The notes: generated from the letters alone by a model not told the origin. A stretch of DNA of 64,000 nt from Ostrinia nubilalis (GCF_963855985.1 NC_087107.1:4278001-4342000), one strand, 5' to 3'; shown: positions 34,328 to 47,327, counted from the first letter of the stretch. Numbers and translations are program-made.

Positions 34328-36164
34328 CTTTTGTGCTAAGTGATGAATTGTAATTTGAATAAGGCAATATAATGTAAAAGTTGTGTATCCAGTGTTTTAT
34401 TTAAGAGAATAGATCTACCGGCCTTTAATAGTACTTACTTACTATCTATGCAGAAATGTTAATAACAAAAGAAAAGCCCAATTTTTGAATTCAGATTAAT
34501 TTCTAGCTTGATAGACACATCCTCTACTTAAGTATGAACGCTCAAGCTAAGAATCTCAATTCAGTTAACGGGAGAAAGACTTAAAAAATTTAGCAAACTC
34601 GACTCAAAAGGCTTCAAGCTATGAATAAAATATACAGTTGAACTAATATAGGTAAAAAAACATAGATGACTACATGCGAAAGATATGACATACAATTATC
34701 ACGTATTCTGATAGAATGAAGTCAGAATTTTTAGTGCTACCTCGGAGGTAACCGCCTTAGCCTAAGTGGGTACGAGTTATTTACCTTTTTTCTTACTTTA
34801 AAACTTCTGGAGCAACATTGACAGACAGATTACACAAGCAGAATATTGAATAGGGTAAATTTTATCTACTCCATTTACTTAGTACATTTTTTATCCCAAG
34901 TAAATGGTGGTATTTAAAGTTTCCAAAGGTTGAGATTTGAGAGAGAATTTACTACTTGCTAGCGGTAGTTAACATAAAATTGGTCCAGAATATTTCTGAA
35001 AATACTAGTGTAACCTAAGCTCATGCCTGTTAATGTCGATATTTAAAACCTAACCCACATAATATTTAGCGTAACACCCGATATCTGAAAGTGCATTCGC
35101 CAGAATAAGCCGGGCCGACAAGATAAGTGGACATTTAACGTACACTCAGATACAGAAACTTGCAACTGATATGTTATCTCTAAAATAGAAGAGTATAACA
35201 CACATCAGTGTCAAACTCAATATTTATAAACAGACCTCGGTCATTGATTCACCTTTTATAACAATCGACAGAAAAATTTAACAAAAAAAAAACATAATGT
35301 GTTTTAAAAATCCATACAATTAACATTAAAAAAACCCAATAACTAACTAATAATATTTTGGAAAATATCTGCTATATGTAAGGTACACTAAATAATAACT
35401 TGGGCTCACATTGTGGAAATACGCTTGAAACTCAAGCACATCTAACATCAGTTGTTGGCGAACGTTGAAAACTCCGAATTTAGTATACTTTCACAATCGA
35501 GTAATTAAGGTTTTTATTTTAATTAACCGATTTATATAACGATTCAGAATTATGCTACGTATGTATGTATTATGTTAACTTGAACGACTGTAAAGTTAAA
35601 ATAATTACTAGAGCATTTTTATTTGTGAGAGCACTGGTTAAACATACAACACATGTTTCCGTAGCTGACTGTACAAACTATTACAATGCGGCGCAAGCGC
35701 ATTATATTAAGCCAACCACGCCCTAATAATTTGTACCGTGAAAGTTGCTGTTCCTATTGCCATTTGATGGCCGCAAGGATATTTTTGAAGGCATAGGCTT
35801 CGTTTCAGTTACAATGCGGTTGGTTGAAGCTTTCAAAGCGTTTATGGTTTCAAATCAACTTGAAAGCTTATTGAAGTCTTCAAATTTCGTTTGATTATTT
35901 GTCTAGTGGTTCATTCCTTTTACTTTTGAAACAATTTTGCGTTTTATAGGCATATACTTAAGGAGACCTTTTAATGAAATACATTTTTAAAACTTCTTTT
36001 GTTGAGGGAGTGAAAAAGGTTTGTTTGACACTATTTTCGTCTCCTAAAAACATTAACTAAGTAATCTAAGAAGAGCATGTACTCGTACTATGGCGACTAC
36101 AAATCGGAATCATGTATGAAATGAATCACTTTATTAATGTGCGTAACCCTAAGTTAAGTTAATC
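34328..36164. other. Stretch without recognised gene (intron)
   Basis: No exon, RNA gene or known repeat was recognised. Confidence 0.45.
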
Positions 36165-36235
36165 TCAAGTTTGTCACCGCGAAAATCGAACTTGCAACCG
36201 CAACTGAGGCTTACTTGCCTCGGCACCACCATCGG
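36165..36235 (-). mobile_element. Possible tRNA-like SINE remnant
   Basis: On the minus strand, CGATGGTGGTGCCGAGGCAA is followed by GGTTGCAAGTTCGATTTTCG, a decayed B box in tRNA-like spacing. No intact structure. Confidence 0.4.
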
Positions 36236-36823
36236 TTTTAGTTTACAATCACTTCAATAGGTCACCATTAAAAGTAATCCAATTACTTCCCTATCGATGG
36301 ACATACCTCTTTGCTTAATCAAAACAAAAGAACATCGTGGGTCAACGCACGCGCTGCTACAATAGCACTCATTAGCAGCCCATTTGCATGCACTAATTGT
36401 CGCGACACGCACGCACTGTGACACATGCACCTGAATTGTGAAGGACAGACGTGGTTTCAGACCAGCTCGTCAAAATTTTTCTTTTTTCTACGAGTACTTA
36501 TAAACTTCTTCTGCATCAATTTCTTTAGCATGAAGACACTTATAGTCCAGTTTGGTACAAAATAATGGGGTTACCTAGAAAGTTTTCCCGGAGTAATGAA
36601 AATTGGTATTTATATAAATTTTGATATGCTCTTTCCGATTTTCAACTTTGCGACCTCGTATGGTTGCCGCTCGGGAGTTAAAGGATTCCTTATCAAGTCT
36701 ATGTAAAGCTAATTATACTGGTGACCATATTGAAGGACTATTTAAAGCCATATTACCTGTACTGTAGAACATAAAATATTCTATTCACCTAATTTAGATA
36801 TTTGTGGTTCTACATTCATACGT

Positions 36824-37094
36824 CGGCCTTTTGGTGCAGTGGTTCGAAACGGACTACTATTCCGGAGGTTGCGGGTTCGATTCCCGCACAGTACAAACAT
36901 TTGTGTGCATGAACATATTTGTTTGTATTAAACTGGGTGTTTTCTATGTATAATATTATGTATGTATTTACAAAAAAAAAGTGTTTAAGTATGTTTATAT
37001 CCGTTGTCTAGTAACCATAGTACAAGCTTTGCTTAGTTTGGGACTAGAAGCGCAGTGTAAAATGTCCAAAGATATTTATTTATTATTATTATTT
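36824..37094 (+). mobile_element. Full-length tRNA-derived SINE (family 2)
   Basis: A box TGGTGCAGTGG at 36832-36842 and B box GGTTCGATTCC at 36874-36884 give a tRNA-like head. The body carries GGGTGTTTTCTATGTATAAT, an A-run, GTTGTCTAGTAACCATAGTA and CAAGCTTTGCTTAGTTTGGG; the tail is TTTATTTATTATTATTATTT. This layout is well known from lepidopteran SINEs. Not a functional tRNA gene: the body is continuous and the acceptor stem is poor. Confidence 0.88.
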
Positions 37095-37728
37095 ACATAC
37101 ATTGTACACGTCAAACAATACAACAGTTGAGATGACAAGATACTAGTGCAAACTTGACAACACCTAATAGCAAATCATCATCTCAAACTTTTTCAACCTG
37201 CGCCCGCGGCGCTTAAACAAATACGCATCGCTTAGACTAGTGAAGGCTAACGCATCTAATATGGCATTTTCGTTCTCATAGTGTTGATCATTAGTCATAT
37301 GCGCATGATTCACGGTGTCAGCCAGCTAATTGACGTTCACACGGTTGTATGGGGATTGATTTTGACGAACATTTGAGAAATTGTGGTGTGTTGACATAAG
37401 TCGACGTAATCGTAAAATAATGTGGGGATAAATAGATTTGATTGTCTGAAAAGATACTTAACTGATTCCATCTTTTTGTGACTTCAGTGTTAAGATCTAC
37501 AAACATGATTAGAGAAGAGAGTTACCACTATTTTCAACTAAACCGTTTATAAAAGCATAGCAAGCAGACTTTTGTCCTTTTACATTTACGGTATCTGAAT
37601 TATGGCCCCAAAATTTTGTCTAAATGTAGTCTAAAATCTCTGGCGTATCTACATAAGTACCTATAAGAGTAACTAATATACAGGTGGAAACTATGGTTCA
37701 TTTTGTTTTCATCCTCAAAAAAAAATCA

Positions 37729-37800
37729 TCATCATCATTTCAACTACAGGACGTCCACTGCTGAACATAGGACTCCCTTATGACTTCCACATCGCCCGAT
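37729..37800 (-). mobile_element. Retrotransposon 3' end fragment (EAYVQQWTS family)
   Basis: CATCATCATCATTTCAACTA, CAGGACGTCCACTGCTGAAC and TATGACTTCCACATCGCCCG are the inverse of the last codons and tail of the element at 47225-47327. 5' truncated and mutated. Confidence 0.8.
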
Positions 37801-39329
37801 ACGCTATTTTTTAAATGCATTGAATTGCATAACTACGAACCCTGCGGGGCAGGTTATGCAGGCCTCACTTCATCGGAAAGATAAAGCATACCTACTAAAA
37901 CCCCTGTACTCCGTCACTCTCCTTAAGTGGGAGAAACTATGCCTTCACTGCCACTGTCTCAGAGCCTTAAGTCCTAGCTTAGCACATAAGGTATACCTTG
38001 ATGTGGTTCGTATACCATAAAGGTAATTGGCCATGACCTAACATATTGAGATTGTCCCAAAGCCACAAAATGATTGCGGATATAGAACCAAGAGCAACAA
38101 AGAACACCATAAGCGCTAATCGCATCACACAATGGATGCTTTAATGAGCATCCATATGGTAAAATGATTTAATACATTATGCGACGGTGTCGGAAGAAAA
38201 AATGCTATTTGTTGACGAAGGTCGTTCTTCAAGACCTTATTTATATGTTATAAAAAATCTAAAAGATTATAAAATTTTCCGCCGTTAATTATTACAATAC
38301 ATTATTAGCTTCCATGTACAGTTGACAGCACATAAGCCAATGGTATTTTTGCAGCTGATCAACTACTACAAACACCTACTAAGGTCCTTGTCTTAGTACC
38401 TACCTGCTATTTTCTTCTGTTCTCTCTTTTGTTTGAATCATTGATAAAATTATTTAATGTTTACACTTTTAACGCCATCTTAAGCCTACTTAAATGAGTG
38501 ATTTTTTTTTCAGATTTTCTCTTTCAACATTATATTGCAATGGAATACTGGCTGAAAACTAAATACAATATTGTAGTTATTTTAGTTATTACAGCGACAT
38601 TGACTGTATTTGAATCACAATGCCGTCTCTGCAGCTGTGTAACAATCAGCCGCTAATGTATCGGAGGCTGTAACCACCACTTCCTCGTGCTGACCAAGGT
38701 TGAGGCGCGTATGGGCTGAGTTCACACCTCATTTTACGTAGGAACGTTTGAATATTTAAAAATGCAATTTATCGAGTAAAGTTTAAATTATTACAATAAT
38801 GAAACGGAACGAAGAGGATGCAACCATTAAAAAAAGAAAAATCATTCATCTCATTATTTTATTATTACTATTTTGATTGACAACAACTCCTTGTACCTAC
38901 AAGTACTTCATGATAAGATACATATATTACGCCTTCAGACACTTTTTGCTTACTTATCTCTACATTGAGTAATTTACCTTACATTAAAGTTATATTATCT
39001 CTGATCAAAAATTACTTTCAATTATTTCTAACCCTTTTACAGCTAACCTTTTTAACTCTTCGAAACATTGAAATGGAGTACCAAATAGTGCAAGAACACT
39101 TAAGAACACGTCAGTATGTCTGTCACTTATACAGGTTGTGTTGAATTAACTATTCATAAAATGTTTCTAAATGTTCATTGCTTAATTTAGTAATTAGTTA
39201 AGTGTGTTGTATTGTTTTGATAATGAAGGCTTTAAGAAAATAAGTTTAACTTATAATATATCTCATTACTGTCAGGTGTCTAATTTACTTTTATATCAGT
39301 AATATTAATAATACAGATAGCATAATAAT
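37801..39329. other. Stretch without recognised gene (intron)
   Basis: A GC-richer patch at 38620-38735 (AATGTATCGGAGGCTGTAAC) has a short open minus-strand frame but no splice sites I trust. No gene called. Confidence 0.4.
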
Positions 39330-39500
39330 GGCATAAAACGGGACTATTCCCACCTCTCGTTCCTACTGCTGCAACTTCTGTGTAGCCAGATCTACAGCTT
39401 GACCGCCAATAAAAACCCAACCAGTGATGGCCAAGTTTGTTCCAGCGGAAAGTTTTTAACTGTCATTGGATACGCAACTGAAAATTGCATAAAAGTAATA
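39330..39500 (+). repeat. Dispersed repeat of unknown class, copy 1
   Basis: ATCTACAGCTTGACCGCCAA, AAAACCCAACCAGTGATGGC and CCAAGTTTGTTCCAGCGG align with the copy at 40125-40280. A more distant relative is at 60960-61140. Non-coding as far as I can tell. Confidence 0.6.
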
Positions 39501-39654
39501 TTTAGATAATGCTGTGACGAATTTACCCATTTTTCGTAACTAGTTAATGTCACTGCGATAGTCAATAACTGCGATAGGTTTCATACCTCTTAGTGCTGTC
39601 ACTTCTCGGGCTTAATCGAAAATTAAAATTAGCAATAAATAAATAAATACCCGC

Positions 39655-39680
39655 GGCTTAATGAACCGCGGGCGCAGGCG
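39655..39680. repeat. GC-rich hairpin
   Basis: CCCGCGG, a 9-base loop, then CCGCGGG. It may be a relic of a Helitron end, but no CTRRT follows. Confidence 0.5.
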
Positions 39681-40124
39681 CCTCTTAGCTCGCATCTGCC
39701 AGTCGTATTGTAATTGTATTTCACGCTCATTTCAAGTAATTGAAATAAATCTTTCGTCCGATATTTATTTTGCTGTGCGTTATTGATTGTAAAGTAGGTG
39801 AGACCTGTTTGGCTGTGTGTACGAGATGGTCGGGGTTTTGTTTATATTCAATTAATTAAATTAGTTTCTATACTAATATTATAAAGAGGAAATATTGTTT
39901 TGTTTGTAGTAATATTATAAAGAGGAAAGATTATTTATTAGTAATAGGCTCCGAAACTACAGGGCTGTTTTAAAAAATTCTTTCACCATTAGAATTTCAT
40001 AACATAGATGTATGAAGTTTGCCGGGTCAGGTAGTATTAAAAAATATTATAGAGAGAGTTGAGATCGCATCTTTTATCTCACCTTAGGATGCCCTCCATC
40101 AAAATGAGGCACTACATAACTACA

Positions 40125-40280
40125 AAGTAAACAAGGGGATAACGTGACTTTAGCTACATACTGTGTCCACGGTGGCAACTCCTAACTATCCGGGATTTGA
40201 AGCTTAACCGCCAACAAAACTCCAACTAGTGTAGGCCAAGATTATCCCAGTAGAAATATAATCCTTAAGCACCATGCTGA
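40125..40280 (+). repeat. Dispersed repeat of unknown class, copy 2
   Basis: TGAAGCTTAACCGCCAACAA, AACTCCAACTAGTGTAGGCC and AAGATTATCCCAGTAGAAAT match copy 1 at 39330 in the same orientation, with many differences. Confidence 0.6.
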
Positions 40281-43239
40281 AAATAACTATTGAATAACTA
40301 GTAATAAGTACATAAGGAAGTTCCGAACATAGCCAATAATTCAAAAAAGGGCATTAAGAGCCAAATCCCATTAACGATTACAGTCTTAGTAAATTTAGAA
40401 GACCAGCAAGGATCCAATAGCTTGTGTCATTCATAACTCATGCTGCTAAGCCTAGTGGGTCAGTTGAAATGTCACCCCATTCATCATACACCACGCCATT
40501 ATCACCTCTATAGTTTCAGTTGTGATGTCGGCAACAGTTAGAATGGCCTGCACTAAATATGATTCAGTTTCAGGCTCTGCCGGAACTTGATTTAATAGTC
40601 AATGATATTGGATCCCGATAATTTATTGCGATCTACCTCGTGGGAAAGCGTAGTATAATGGGTGGATGTTACACCGAAGCGTAATGATTATTATAGATTA
40701 TTTTTTTACTGGCGAATGTATAAGTGGAAAATGAAGTGGAATGGAATAAAATCTAAAGTTCTATTGCACAATATAGTAATCAATAAAACTAGACTGTAAT
40801 AAGTACTCGTATTTCCTATGCAAAATGGTAGTTATGGACAAAAGTTCTCGAGTGGAGGTGGACTGACGATCTAGTGAAAGTCGCGAGAAGTACCTGGATG
40901 CGGGCAGTTCAGGACCAGTCGTTTTTCTTTGTGGGAAGTCTTTGGAAATACGTAATTTGGCTGAAACGAACGATGGTAGATAGGTACATATTTCAGTAGA
41001 TTATTTATCAATGTAAGCTACCTTAGCCCATAAATATGTTGTCCCGAAGTGCTGGTAAAGGGGCACGCTATATTTGGAACACTGTGTATTAAGTGCCCAG
41101 GAAAGGGCCTAGGTACTGAATAAATACTTATTTGATTTCATAACTTTAATTTGCCAATGACGAGTCCGATTTTATACAAATTTTCAGATACGATGTGATA
41201 TGCAGCTTATTTCATACAAAACTATAATAACGTTCGGAAGCGTCATAAGTTATTAGTTACTATATTCTAGTCAGGAACTATTCAAGGTTAATAACAGAAG
41301 AATAAACTGGGAAGCTGTATATTATAAGAGACTGTCAACAATTTATGGAGGTTTGTTTGTTACAATGAGTCTAGAAGTTCTGAGAATCTGTAGTATCTCA
41401 CATCTTTTTTAATAAAAATAGTTGAGTAAGGTAAATAATAATTTTATTGCTTCAAAAGTGCTCTTTAGGAACATACTTGCATAAATAAATTATTTGATTT
41501 AAGCTCTGTAACTTGAAATCGTTTTCTGGGCTTAATATGACTGACAGCACATCCGACTGTATTTAAAATGAGTTGATGTTATTGTAAAACAATTAAATTA
41601 ATATTCATAATTAAAAGCACTTAAACCTCAATAAACTGATTGTATTGTAAATTGAAATTAATGAAGCTACTAATAGTGGCTTTTAAATTCAACACAACGG
41701 ATTTCACATTGGTTACGTCATCAAAATATAATCTTAAGGAGGATGTACACTCAATATGTATAAACAAGGATGTTTTTTGTTTGAATGCATAATAATTAAT
41801 ATTCGGGAAAATGTTTGACTATTAAATAATATAATCTTAACCTGTTGTTCTTCAAATCTGTATATATCACGCCAATAGACCTAATAATCTTACAAAGAAA
41901 CGAGGCCACATTGTAGTCCTAATATTGATAAAAAAAAACTTTGATTCCAAATAATAAATGCCACCTGATGCTACTTATTTATGACATTTTTATCACACAT
42001 CTGAAAAAATGTCTAAATCGATTTAACATTGAGTTGTCTAAATCTCTCGGCCACACTGAGATACTACATACGAGTATACGTCGAATCAAATAGGCAAAAA
42101 ATAGGATCATCACATCAAGTGTACCGCATCCGAATCCGACCAGCCCGCCCAAGCACACCTGACAGCTGTAGAAAACGTTCAATTAACGCATGCGTACAAC
42201 CTTAATGGATTTATGTACTTATTGATGCATCAATCAAAAGTCCCGCGTAATTGATGGCTCCATTTCTAAGCGATCGGTTTTTGTTTCCATTGTTTTTGCT
42301 TTAATGAGTGCGGTTGCAATGGACGTGTTGAGGCATGGATACATGGGAGAGCTACTTTGTTGGGTACTTGGGAAAAAAGTAAGGTGTTAGAGAACAGAGA
42401 ATATAATATAAGATCTTTATTGAGCTTTACACATAAAAAATACCAAATCGAAATCGCACAATTATGAATACCAGCGTTAAGTGGCTGTCATTTTGGTTCA
42501 AATTAAACAAACTATGTATACCTACTGATATTGTAGTTTAAGGATTTTGGACTAATTTAAATTTCATAGATTAAGGCTTTTCATTGGTTGTTCTTCCATA
42601 CTTAAGAAAATCACAGAACATAATCATGACAGATTGAAACGAGTTTTGGGCTTCGATCTTGTGAGTTTTAACAGGATTCTGACGTTACGAGCAAGCTCTA
42701 TAATCTTGAGAAATAATAACATTGTAAAAAAGAACTAATTCTACTGATGAAGAATGTCTATTATTCTCTATACATTTGTTACTTTAATTTTTTATTGAGC
42801 AAGTGTATTCACACCTTAATGATACTACCTATTAAGAAGATAATCTCACAGTTAAGTGCTTCTTTACAATATATTAAATGTGCATGTAAACTTAAAATCA
42901 CTGACACCATTCCCATTACAAATTACTTCAAACTTTAAACTGATACATTTAAATTACAAGTGATTCAATCGTCCCTTAACCTAAAAATAAACTGAACTTC
43001 ACGTTATTGAGGTTTAATATTTACTAAAGGTGATACCCAAGTGGGATATAAATGACAATAGGGTGTTTAAAACTAATTGAGCACGGGCATTTTGTGTGTA
43101 TGGAATTACTTCCAACTAAATTGAACTGCCTTAGGACGAAGAAGGCCGATTCAAATGATATAGTAAAAGGCACAAGAGCACCCACACGTGCATTAATATT
43201 ACTAGATATAATCTATATCTATATCTACGAGTATACTAA
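40281..43239. other. Stretch without recognised gene (intron)
   Basis: No exon, RNA gene or known repeat was recognised. Short frames at 41979-42182 and 42747-42938 are unconvincing. Confidence 0.45.
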
Positions 43240-44182
43240 TCTATACTAATATTATAAATGCGAAAGGGGCCGTTCAAGTATTACGTAAGCACCAAGGGGG
43301 GGTGGGGGGGTCTCTGTTTTGCTTATTTTGGATGACATGGGGGGTAGGGGGGTCTAGATGATGATTACGTCATCGTTAGTTATTTCATCATTGCAAACGT
43401 TGTGATAGGGATAGAGACATGCGATTTTTGGTTTTACGAAGGTAATACGATAGAGAATAATACAAAGTAATAAAAACCACCGGTTATAGGGGCATTTTTT
43501 GCAGAAATTTATTAAATAACCAAAAAAACACGAATTTAAAAGCAGTTTTTTTTATCAAAAAGTATCATTTTTTATTATTTGTTGGCCTTTTTTGTGTATT
43601 TTATGTTTTTTTTAGTATCGCCTGTTATTTAGCATTATTACTGTTTTTACTTTATCAGGATATACCGCTTAGTTTAAAAGTAATTACGTTTTCTTTACAA
43701 TAAGTAATTGGAAGAAAAAAAATTCTATAAAAAATTAAAAAAAAAATATCAAAAATTTTTGACCTCTTTTTTGTCGATAAAAATATCTAGTTTCATCTAT
43801 TTTTATATGTACACTTTAACGTGACTCACACTGTATAAAAAACATTTATAACTAAAAATGTTTACGTAAGCATAGGGGGAGGGGGTAAGTGCTTTGCTTA
43901 CTTTTGATGACAACGGGGGCGGGGGGGTAAAAAATGGTAAGAAATCTGCTTACGTAATACTTGAACGGCCCCAAAGTAACTCAGACTGTCTGTCCGTCTG
44001 TCTTGCTTTCACGCCTAAACCACTGAACCGATTTTGATGAGATTTGGCATAGAGATAGTTTGAGTCCCGGGAAAGGACATAGAATAGTTTTATTCCGGTT
44101 TTTGAAACAGGGACGCGCGTGATAAAGTTTTTCTATGACAGACAAAATTCCACGAGGGCGAAGCCGCGGGCGGAACGCTAGT
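43240..44182 (+). mobile_element. Lep1-like Helitron split by a nested transposon
   Basis: Starts A^TC at 43240 (TCTATACTAATATTATAAAT). It is interrupted at 43266, resumes at 43973 with AAAGTAACTCAGACTGTCTG, then has GATTTTGATGAGATTTGGCA and the hairpin GAAGCCGCGGGCGGAACGCTAGT, ending CTAGT at 44178-44182. Without the insert it is about 233 bp, close to the 245-bp copy at 2399. Confidence 0.88.
43266..43972. mobile_element. Palindromic DNA transposon inside the Helitron, AAA target duplication
   Basis: GGGGCCGTTCAAGTATTACG pairs with CGTAATACTTGAACGGCCCC; the 26-bp termini extend to TAAGCA/TGCTTA. It is flanked by AAA (43263-43265 and 43973-43975), whereas the uninterrupted Helitron has AAA once. 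The subterminal regions hold long G-runs. No transposase frame. GG-starting ends with 3-bp duplications resemble Zator-type elements, but PIF/Harbinger or another superfamily is possible. Confidence 0.85.
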
Positions 44183-44270
44183 AGATACTAATTGAAGAAT
44201 AGGCAATCCAAGAAATAACACTGTTTACGAAGAAGAAACACATACCTTATTCTTCATTTCAGATCAAGTC

Positions 44271-44394
44271 TTAGGCTGGGTTGCACCATCTTAATTTAAC
44301 TTTGACAAACGTCAAAAATCTGTCAAACTCCATACAAAAAACGCCGGTTATAGTTATAGTTACGATCGTAGTTAGGTGGTGCAACTCAGCCTTA
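44271..44394 (+). mobile_element. MITE, 'GGCTGGGTTGCACCA' family, copy 2
   Basis: TTAGGCTGGGTTGCACCATC at the left and GGTGGTGCAACTCAGCCTTA at the right, with TTTGACAAACGTCAAAAATC inside. About 124 bp and well preserved. Confidence 0.88.
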
Positions 44395-44769
44395 GTCCAC
44401 AATAGTAAACCTGTAATCCCAGCTCTAATAACCAACGTAGGTACATACACTAATTAAAGCATTCATTATCCGGTAATGAGTTTACGAACGCTCAAAGGAT
44501 TGATTAGAGCTGTACGGATCATTAGCATATGATTGTGTCAAAACATCCCGCGGTATCGACTGTCAACTGAGTGTCAAGGTGTCACGTGTCGTGTAGTTGA
44601 GAGAGGTATAATCAGAGAGAAAAGTGTTTGGAAATTGTCTATTTTATTATTCAAAACTTTTTTTTTTACATATTAGAATTGTAAATTCACACAGTCACTC
44701 ATTAGAGATCATGCTATTTCCAAATATCTAATTTAGGAGCGTTTTTCCCATATAAATTTTAGTTTTAGC

Positions 44770-44897
44770 ATTAGCTACTTTTTATTTATTTAATGATGAA
44801 ATGGATGCTGCTGATGATCTCACTTGATGAAAAGTGATCAAGTGTTTTTGGTGGAAGCGAGCTTTACCCTAAATCCTCAAAAAACTGGCTATATTAC
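44770..44897 (-). mobile_element. tRNA-type SINE fragment (family 1), decayed
   Basis: CTCACTTGATGAAAAGTGAT, GGTGGAAGCGAGCTTTACCC and AAATCCTCAAAAAACTGGCT match the 3' part of the 16835 SINE, with many changes. Head missing. Confidence 0.7.
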
Positions 44898-44933
44898 AAT
44901 AAATGCCCATGTGTGGTAAAAAATACGATTTTT

Positions 44934-45028
44934 GTCTCTTCATTGAATGAAAATCCACTTTATTTGATTATAAATTATAATGTATTTGATTATACTTATA
45001 GTGGATTTTCATTAATTGAAAAGAGCAT
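44934..45028. repeat. Imperfect palindrome of about 95 bp
   Basis: TGAATGAAAATCCACTTTAT pairs with TATAGTGGATTTTCATTAA around an AT-rich centre; the pairing extends to TCTCTTCA/TGAAAAGAG at the ends. Probably a small MITE. Confidence 0.65.
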
Positions 45029-45782
45029 GCCTCGCATTATAATAACTTTCTACTGCATTAAACATACTTTATTGTCATTATAATCACTTGATTAACTTCT
45101 CATACGTGTTACATTAAAATCGGTACAATAAACACTTTTCTTCCCACGTACACTCGGCAAACAAACCTGCGCGCGCGCTGATCGGCTTACGTCCTATCAA
45201 CTGGTCCATCTGTCCACGTGCCATGATGGCCGACTGTACACCCACACTAGATTAACTTGACAAATCTATACTCTAACTCTAGCAAGATAAAGTCGGAAAT
45301 CGATAACGCTTTTGCGGGGAACTGTACAATTATTTGTACCAACAAATGATTTATCGACTAGCAACGGATTTGGTACCGAGGAATGTTTGGACAAATGCTT
45401 CGCGGGAACTAGTTTGGGACTTTGTTAGGATAGTGGATGTGAAATGAAGAGATATTGAGTGTCGTATACATTATGTATAAAAAATGGGCAATGTGCCTAC
45501 TAAATTATGTCCGTATTTTTAGTTGTGAAAAAAAATGTTCTGGTCACCAAGAGGTACATCTATTATGCAGTATTCATCAAAAAACATCAATATAGGTACA
45601 TTTTAAAATTCCTAAGTACATAAGTATTAAATAAATAAATAAATAGTAAATAATAAATATAGTTTCGTGTCGCTAAAATTCATACGTTTATTATTTTTTA
45701 TGTACCTTCAAAACTTGGTGCAGCGATTGCGATTTCAAATCGAAGTCGAATATTATATTATCTACAAACATAGTTAATTCTC

Positions 45783-45908
45783 TTAGTCTAAGTTGCACCA
45801 CCTAACTTTGACCGTAACTATAACGATAACCAATGTTTTTTGTATGTAATTTGACAGATTTTTGACGTTTGGTTAACTTAAAGTAAGATGGTGCAACCCA
45901 GCCTTAGT
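45783..45908 (-). mobile_element. MITE, 'GGCTGGGTTGCACCA' family, copy 3
   Basis: Inverse orientation: AAGTTGCACCACCTAACTTT at the left, AAGATGGTGCAACCCAGCCT at the right, with TTGACAGATTTTTGACGTTT inside. Confidence 0.85.
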
Positions 45909-46458
45909 TGTAATCAGAATTGGCACTGTTAACATGGGCTAGTGTCAGCTTATAACCCCATTTACCTAACACCCTGTATTTTTTAATCATAATGGCGCTA
46001 TGTAGTACAGTTACCTAGTTAAATAAGAAAACTCGAAAAATCAATCTGTTTGCGACAGGCTACTTATCATAGATTCTAAAAGACAATTTATTAATTCAAT
46101 TTCACCGTTACTTTACCAAGTAATATAAAAACTAAAAGAGGCAAAAATCACTTAGTTAGAGTCCATCAATTTTTTTCCACTCTCCATAATGGTTGTCGTC
46201 CAGTATTCGGAGTGTGTTAGTAAAACTGGCCGCTTTTGGCCGGGGAATAAGCGCAAGTCATCACCCGCCCTAATATAAATAGCTGGCATTATGTTGGGGC
46301 TGGTGTACACTGATTTGATTACGTTTTTTACTGGGAGAAGCCTGTCTAGGTAAATAATTTATTTGGACACGATGGGGGAAACTTTAATTTAGGCATTTAC
46401 TTACAATACGAAACAGACTGAATGGGTATTCATTGATCCACCAAAGTTAAAAACGACT

Positions 46459-46582
46459 CTAACCCCTTATTAATAAAAGTTACACCCTAGTTGAACTCTG
46501 GCTTAAATTGGCATTTAGCTTGGAAATGTAATTTTAACTCAGTGTTCATCCTAGGTGTAACTTTTTATTTAATAAGGGGGTA
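46459..46582. mobile_element. Palindromic MITE
   Basis: AACCCCTTATTAATAAAAGT plus TACACC pairs with GGTGTAAC and TTTTTATTTAATAAGGGGGT. About 124 bp, non-coding. Confidence 0.72.
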
Positions 46583-46660
46583 TTTAACAGTAGAATTATT
46601 GTTTTTACAGGTTTGTCGAATCAACGGTTGGCTAAAAAATCCTACACTGTAATCTAACTT

Positions 46661-46716
46661 ATATGATAAACTAGGTATGTATTAACTCTTTCATATACAT
46701 ACCTAGTTCCCCATAA
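46661..46716. repeat. Short hairpin with a 14-bp perfect stem
   Basis: AACTAGGTATGTAT (46669-46682) pairs with ATACATACCTAGTT (46695-46708) around 12 bases. Weaker pairing continues outward (TATG/CATA). Could be a tiny MITE relic; a small-RNA precursor is possible but unsupported. Confidence 0.6.
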
Positions 46717-47224
46717 TAAAGAATTTGACGGCCGATGACGGATTTGCCGAATCGAGATCCTAGAAACGCAGATTCGGATTCACACCAGGTTAACGGGGCT
46801 ATGAAAAACAATTTGGTAAAATTATAAAAGCTTATAAAACAAATTGTGCTGGCATGTGCACGCGCCTCTAATTCCGTAATGGTCTTACGCGCATTACGTT
46901 ATTTTGAGTGGCTGCGACCGACAAAAAATGCGGACGATTTGAGCTGTTACTAGATGTCTTTGCTTCTTTGGTTTCTCGGAATATTTTACCGAAATAGTAA
47001 AGTAATTTATTGCTTGCTATAAAAATTTGCTACCTTATCTAATCTCACAGCTTTTTCCACTCTACTATTCGCTGTTTTTGACTAACCATTGGCGTATGGA
47101 AGTCGCTATACTATAGTTTTGAAGCTATGTATGCTTTTAATGACAAAACCGCTATATTTTACATATTTTGTTGATAAGACAAAGAGTATTTATTTATTTG
47201 TAGTACTCATTTCTCATTTCTCAT

Positions 47225-47327
47225 TGGACGCAGGCCGCTACCAATCGATCAACATGGAAAGCATTGGGGGAGGCCTATGTTCAGCAGTGGACGTCCTGTG
47301 GCTGAAATGATGATGATGATGATGATG
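47225..47327 (+). pseudogene. 5'-truncated retrotransposon 3' end with target duplication
   Basis: A 27-codon frame reads WTQAATNRSTWKALGEAYVQ and ends QWTSCG-stop at 47303-47305, followed by a (TGA)n tail. ACTCATTTCTCA occurs on both sides (47205-47216 and 47328-47339), the target duplication of a heavily truncated insertion. It is the best-preserved terminus of this family here. Confidence 0.85.

Noticed and set aside
36824..36895. Possible functional tRNA gene (intact A and B boxes)
   Set aside because: The acceptor stem does not pair well and a SINE body with a tail follows directly; it is a SINE head.
38620..38735. Possible dys or other exon in a GC-richer patch
   Set aside because: A short frame exists, but the splice sites are not convincing and the peptide matches nothing I know.
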